A DNA stretch of 64,000 bases, taken from assembly GCA_020633205.1 (NCBI GenBank), contig JACKEB010000024.1:27576-91575 (forward strand). Direction: 5' to 3'. Positions within the stretch are counted from its first letter, which is position 1. Each line of letters opens with the position of its first letter. A program made the position numbers and the translations under genes. Below are positions 62,401 through 64,000 of the stretch, in pieces. The notes below the pieces were generated by a model. It saw only the letters and a list, made by a program, of their open reading frames with translations. It was not told where the DNA came from and did no database searches. This DNA comes from Polyangiaceae bacterium. GTDB lineage: Bacteria > Myxococcota_A > Polyangia > Polyangiales > Polyangiaceae.

Positions 62401-63437
62401 CGCTGCCATCGGAACACCCACAGGCTCAGCCCAAATGTAGCCGCTGTCCAGATCAGGAGCACGCCCAGCCCAGGGACTAGCGTTTGCGGGTCGACTTGGC
62501 CGTGGAGCAGCACCTCACGACACAGCCGCACCATCTGCGTCGAAGGCAGGAGCCCCCCGACCACGGCCAATGGCCGCGGCATGACTGCGAGAGGAAAGAA
62601 GAGCTCCGACAGGAACACGATGGGCACGTTGATCGAGCTGATGATGTCCATCATCAGTTCTTCCGTACGGATCACGCAGGCGAGCACGAAGCCAAGGCCC
62701 ATGAAGGTCAAGAGCCCCAAGCTCGCCACCAGCGTCAGCCACCCCACCTGGGACAACCCAAGCGGCAACCCGAAGCCGAAGTGCCCCACGGCGAGCAGCA
62801 ACGCGTTCTGCCCCAAGACCAGCACGCTGCGTGAAAAGATCTGCGCCAGCACGAAGCTCGCCTTGTTGAGAGGCGTCGTGGCGAGCTTCTTCAAGAACAG
62901 GCTCTGACGATACGAGACCATCACGTAGCCCATGCCGAACAAGCCGCTCAAGAGCACCGAGAACGTGAGCAAGCCCGGAAACAGATAGTGCACGTAGCCG
63001 AAGCGAGGCAGCGCCTGCACATCGACTCGGGGTAGCCCTCCAAGCTTCGGCTCCAATGCCCGCGCCAGCCCATCACCGAACAGGCGCTCCCGGGGCCCGA
63101 CCAAGAGCTTGCTCTCCGAGTCACTCAGCACCAAGACCGCGCTCGCCATGCGCGAGGCGAGCTTGCCGTGCGCGGCGTCGAGCTGCTCCTCGGAGTCGAA
63201 GAAGAGCTCGTCGTAGCCAGCGAGCCCGGCTCGAATGTCTCCCGGCGAGGGCGTCGCTGCGGCACCACGCGTATCCACGAGGATCAGCGTGCGGCGCTCG
63301 AAAGGGTGCCCGTTCATGAACACCACGCCAACGACGACCAGGAGCACGATGGGGAACAGAAAGACAAAGCCCGTCGAGCTCGGGCTGCGCAGCGTGTCCA
63401 ACAGGCGCAGCCGGATCAAGAGCCAGAGCGCGCGCAT
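62397..63437 (-). CDS. ABC-2 type transporter permease
   Basis: A 346-residue ABC-2 family permease: an N-terminal membrane segment (FVFLFPIVLLVVVGVVFM), an extracytoplasmic domain of about 130 residues, and five more helices in the C-terminal half with the MVSYRQSLFLKKLATTPLNKASF coupling region. It overlaps the ATP-binding gene upstream (ATGA) and the lipoprotein gene downstream, so it is one operon on the minus strand. Substrate unknown. Confidence 0.85.
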   Translation of the reverse strand: MRALWLLIRLRLLDTLRSPSSTGFVFLFPIVLLVVVGVVFMNGHPFERRTLILVDTRGAAATPSPGDIRAGLAGYDELFFDSEEQLDAAHGKLASRMASAVLVLSDSESKLLVGPRERLFGDGLARALEPKLGGLPRVDVQALPRFGYVHYLFPGLLTFSVLLSGLFGMGYVMVSYRQSLFLKKLATTPLNKASFVLAQIFSRSVLVLGQNALLLAVGHFGFGLPLGLSQVGWLTLVASLGLLTFMGLGFVLACVIRTEELMMDIISSINVPIVFLSELFFPLAVMPRPLAVVGGLLPSTQMVRLCREVLLHGQVDPQTLVPGLGVLLIWTAATFGLSLWVFRWQR

Positions 63438-64000
63438 CAGCTCTCCGCTGCTCCGTCGGGGTCCGCATCGTGGAGGTTCTTGCCAGGAGACTCCGGGGCG
63501 ATGGCGAGCCCAGCGCGAATCGTGACGTCACAATAGTGGAAGAATGCGTCTTCCACCTCGAGACCACGTCGTTTCCTCGCGGGTACGTTTTGTACTAGCT
63601 CGCGCCGGCTGCCCCACGCCTTGACCTCCCCCCCAACCAAGAAAATCAGCTGTTGGCAGAGGCGATCCGCTTCGCGCAGATCGTGGGTTGCGAGCATGAT
63701 GGTGCGCTCAGCCGCCAGCTCGAGCAGCCAATCTCCTACGCGATGTTTGCTCTCTGGGTCCAGCGCCGCCGTCGGCTCATCCAGGAACACCAGCTCTGGC
63801 TCGTGGACTAGCGCGGTCGCGATGAAGAGCCGCGCCGCCTCACCGCCGGACAGCCGCACCAGCCGCTGGTCCTTGCGCTGCGTGAGCTCCGCGCGTTCCA
63901 GGATGCGCGCCGCGCCTTGCTTCACGCCCTGGATCGCCGCAAACAGCTCGGCGTACTCCCCCACGCGGATGCGTTCGAGACGCGCCTCTTGCTGCATGAC
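63437..64000 (-). CDS. ABC transporter ATP-binding protein (5' end outside the window)
   Basis: The C-terminal 188 residues of an ABC ATPase; the reading frame is open through the window end. Visible are the signature RLSGGEAARLF, Walker B ELVFLDEPTAALDP and the H-loop TIMLATHDLRE. Walker A must lie outside. The C-terminal tail after the H-loop includes a VGGEVKAWGSRRELVQ domain and about 45 further residues. It partners the ABC-2 permease at 62397. Confidence 0.9.
   Translation of the reverse strand, partial: VMQQEARLERIRVGEYAELFAAIQGVKQGAARILERAELTQRKDQRLVRLSGGEAARLFIATALVHEPELVFLDEPTAALDPESKHRVGDWLLELAAERTIMLATHDLREADRLCQQLIFLVGGEVKAWGSRRELVQNVPARKRRGLEVEDAFFHYCDVTIRAGLAIAPESPGKNLHDADPDGAAES

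Overview
The window is a GC-rich bacterial chromosome segment with dense coding and many 4-base stop/start overlaps. Secreted lipoproteins with long Gly/Ser/Ala linkers after the lipobox cysteine, hybrid PAS kinases, V4R-like proteins, a VIT/VWA protein and large numbers of proteins of unknown function suggest a myxobacterium (Myxococcota, probably Polyangiales). This is inference from style and content; there is no rRNA or marker gene to prove it. I saw no tRNA, rRNA, CRISPR array, insertion sequence or prophage.

Layout. 1-4.7 kb: surface/periplasmic lipoproteins (FG-GAP propeller, LEA14-like, PHP-domain metallohydrolase). 4.8-7.5 kb: a compact sulfide-oxidation module (sulfide:quinone oxidoreductase, a DUF1641-TusE/DsrC fusion, DsrE-type carrier). 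7.5-10.5 kb: a linker-rich lipoprotein, a beta-hydroxyacid dehydrogenase-like enzyme and a dolichol-kinase-like membrane protein. 10.6-18.0 kb: a divergent putative amidoligase/transglutaminase locus, then a hybrid histidine kinase (18.1-19.6 kb). 19.6-30 kb: mixed genes on both strands (exported methyltransferase, AqpZ, small zinc-ribbon and Tudor-like proteins, an NSS sodium symporter with a previously uncalled 33-residue MetS-like subunit, thioesterase, DNase I-fold lipoprotein, zinc-ribbon membrane protein).

31.1-43.2 kb is the standout: thirteen tightly packed, co-directional genes joining three radical SAM enzymes (two in tandem resembling the archaeal tetraether synthase Tes) with a dedicated type II fatty-acid/polyketide set (hotdog dehydratase, Cys-less KS partner, KS, three SDR reductases, acyl carrier protein), a nitroreductase-like flavoenzyme, a class III aminotransferase and a membrane protein. 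I infer a pathway that builds an ACP-bound acyl chain and then modifies or couples it by radical C-H chemistry, giving an unusual (possibly aminated or membrane-spanning) lipid.

43.5-50.7 kb is a complete YbhGFSR-type ABC exporter operon with its own TetR regulator and TolC-family outer-membrane channel, preceded by a palindromic operator candidate and a strong hairpin. It may export the neighbouring product, but that is only proximity. 50.8-64 kb: membrane protein, VIT/VWA protein with a strong terminator, ECF-like sigma factor, two V4R-like proteins, CE4 deacetylase, response regulator, an atypical zinc-ribbon SDR, a histidine-rich membrane protein and an ABC-2 transporter cut by the window end.
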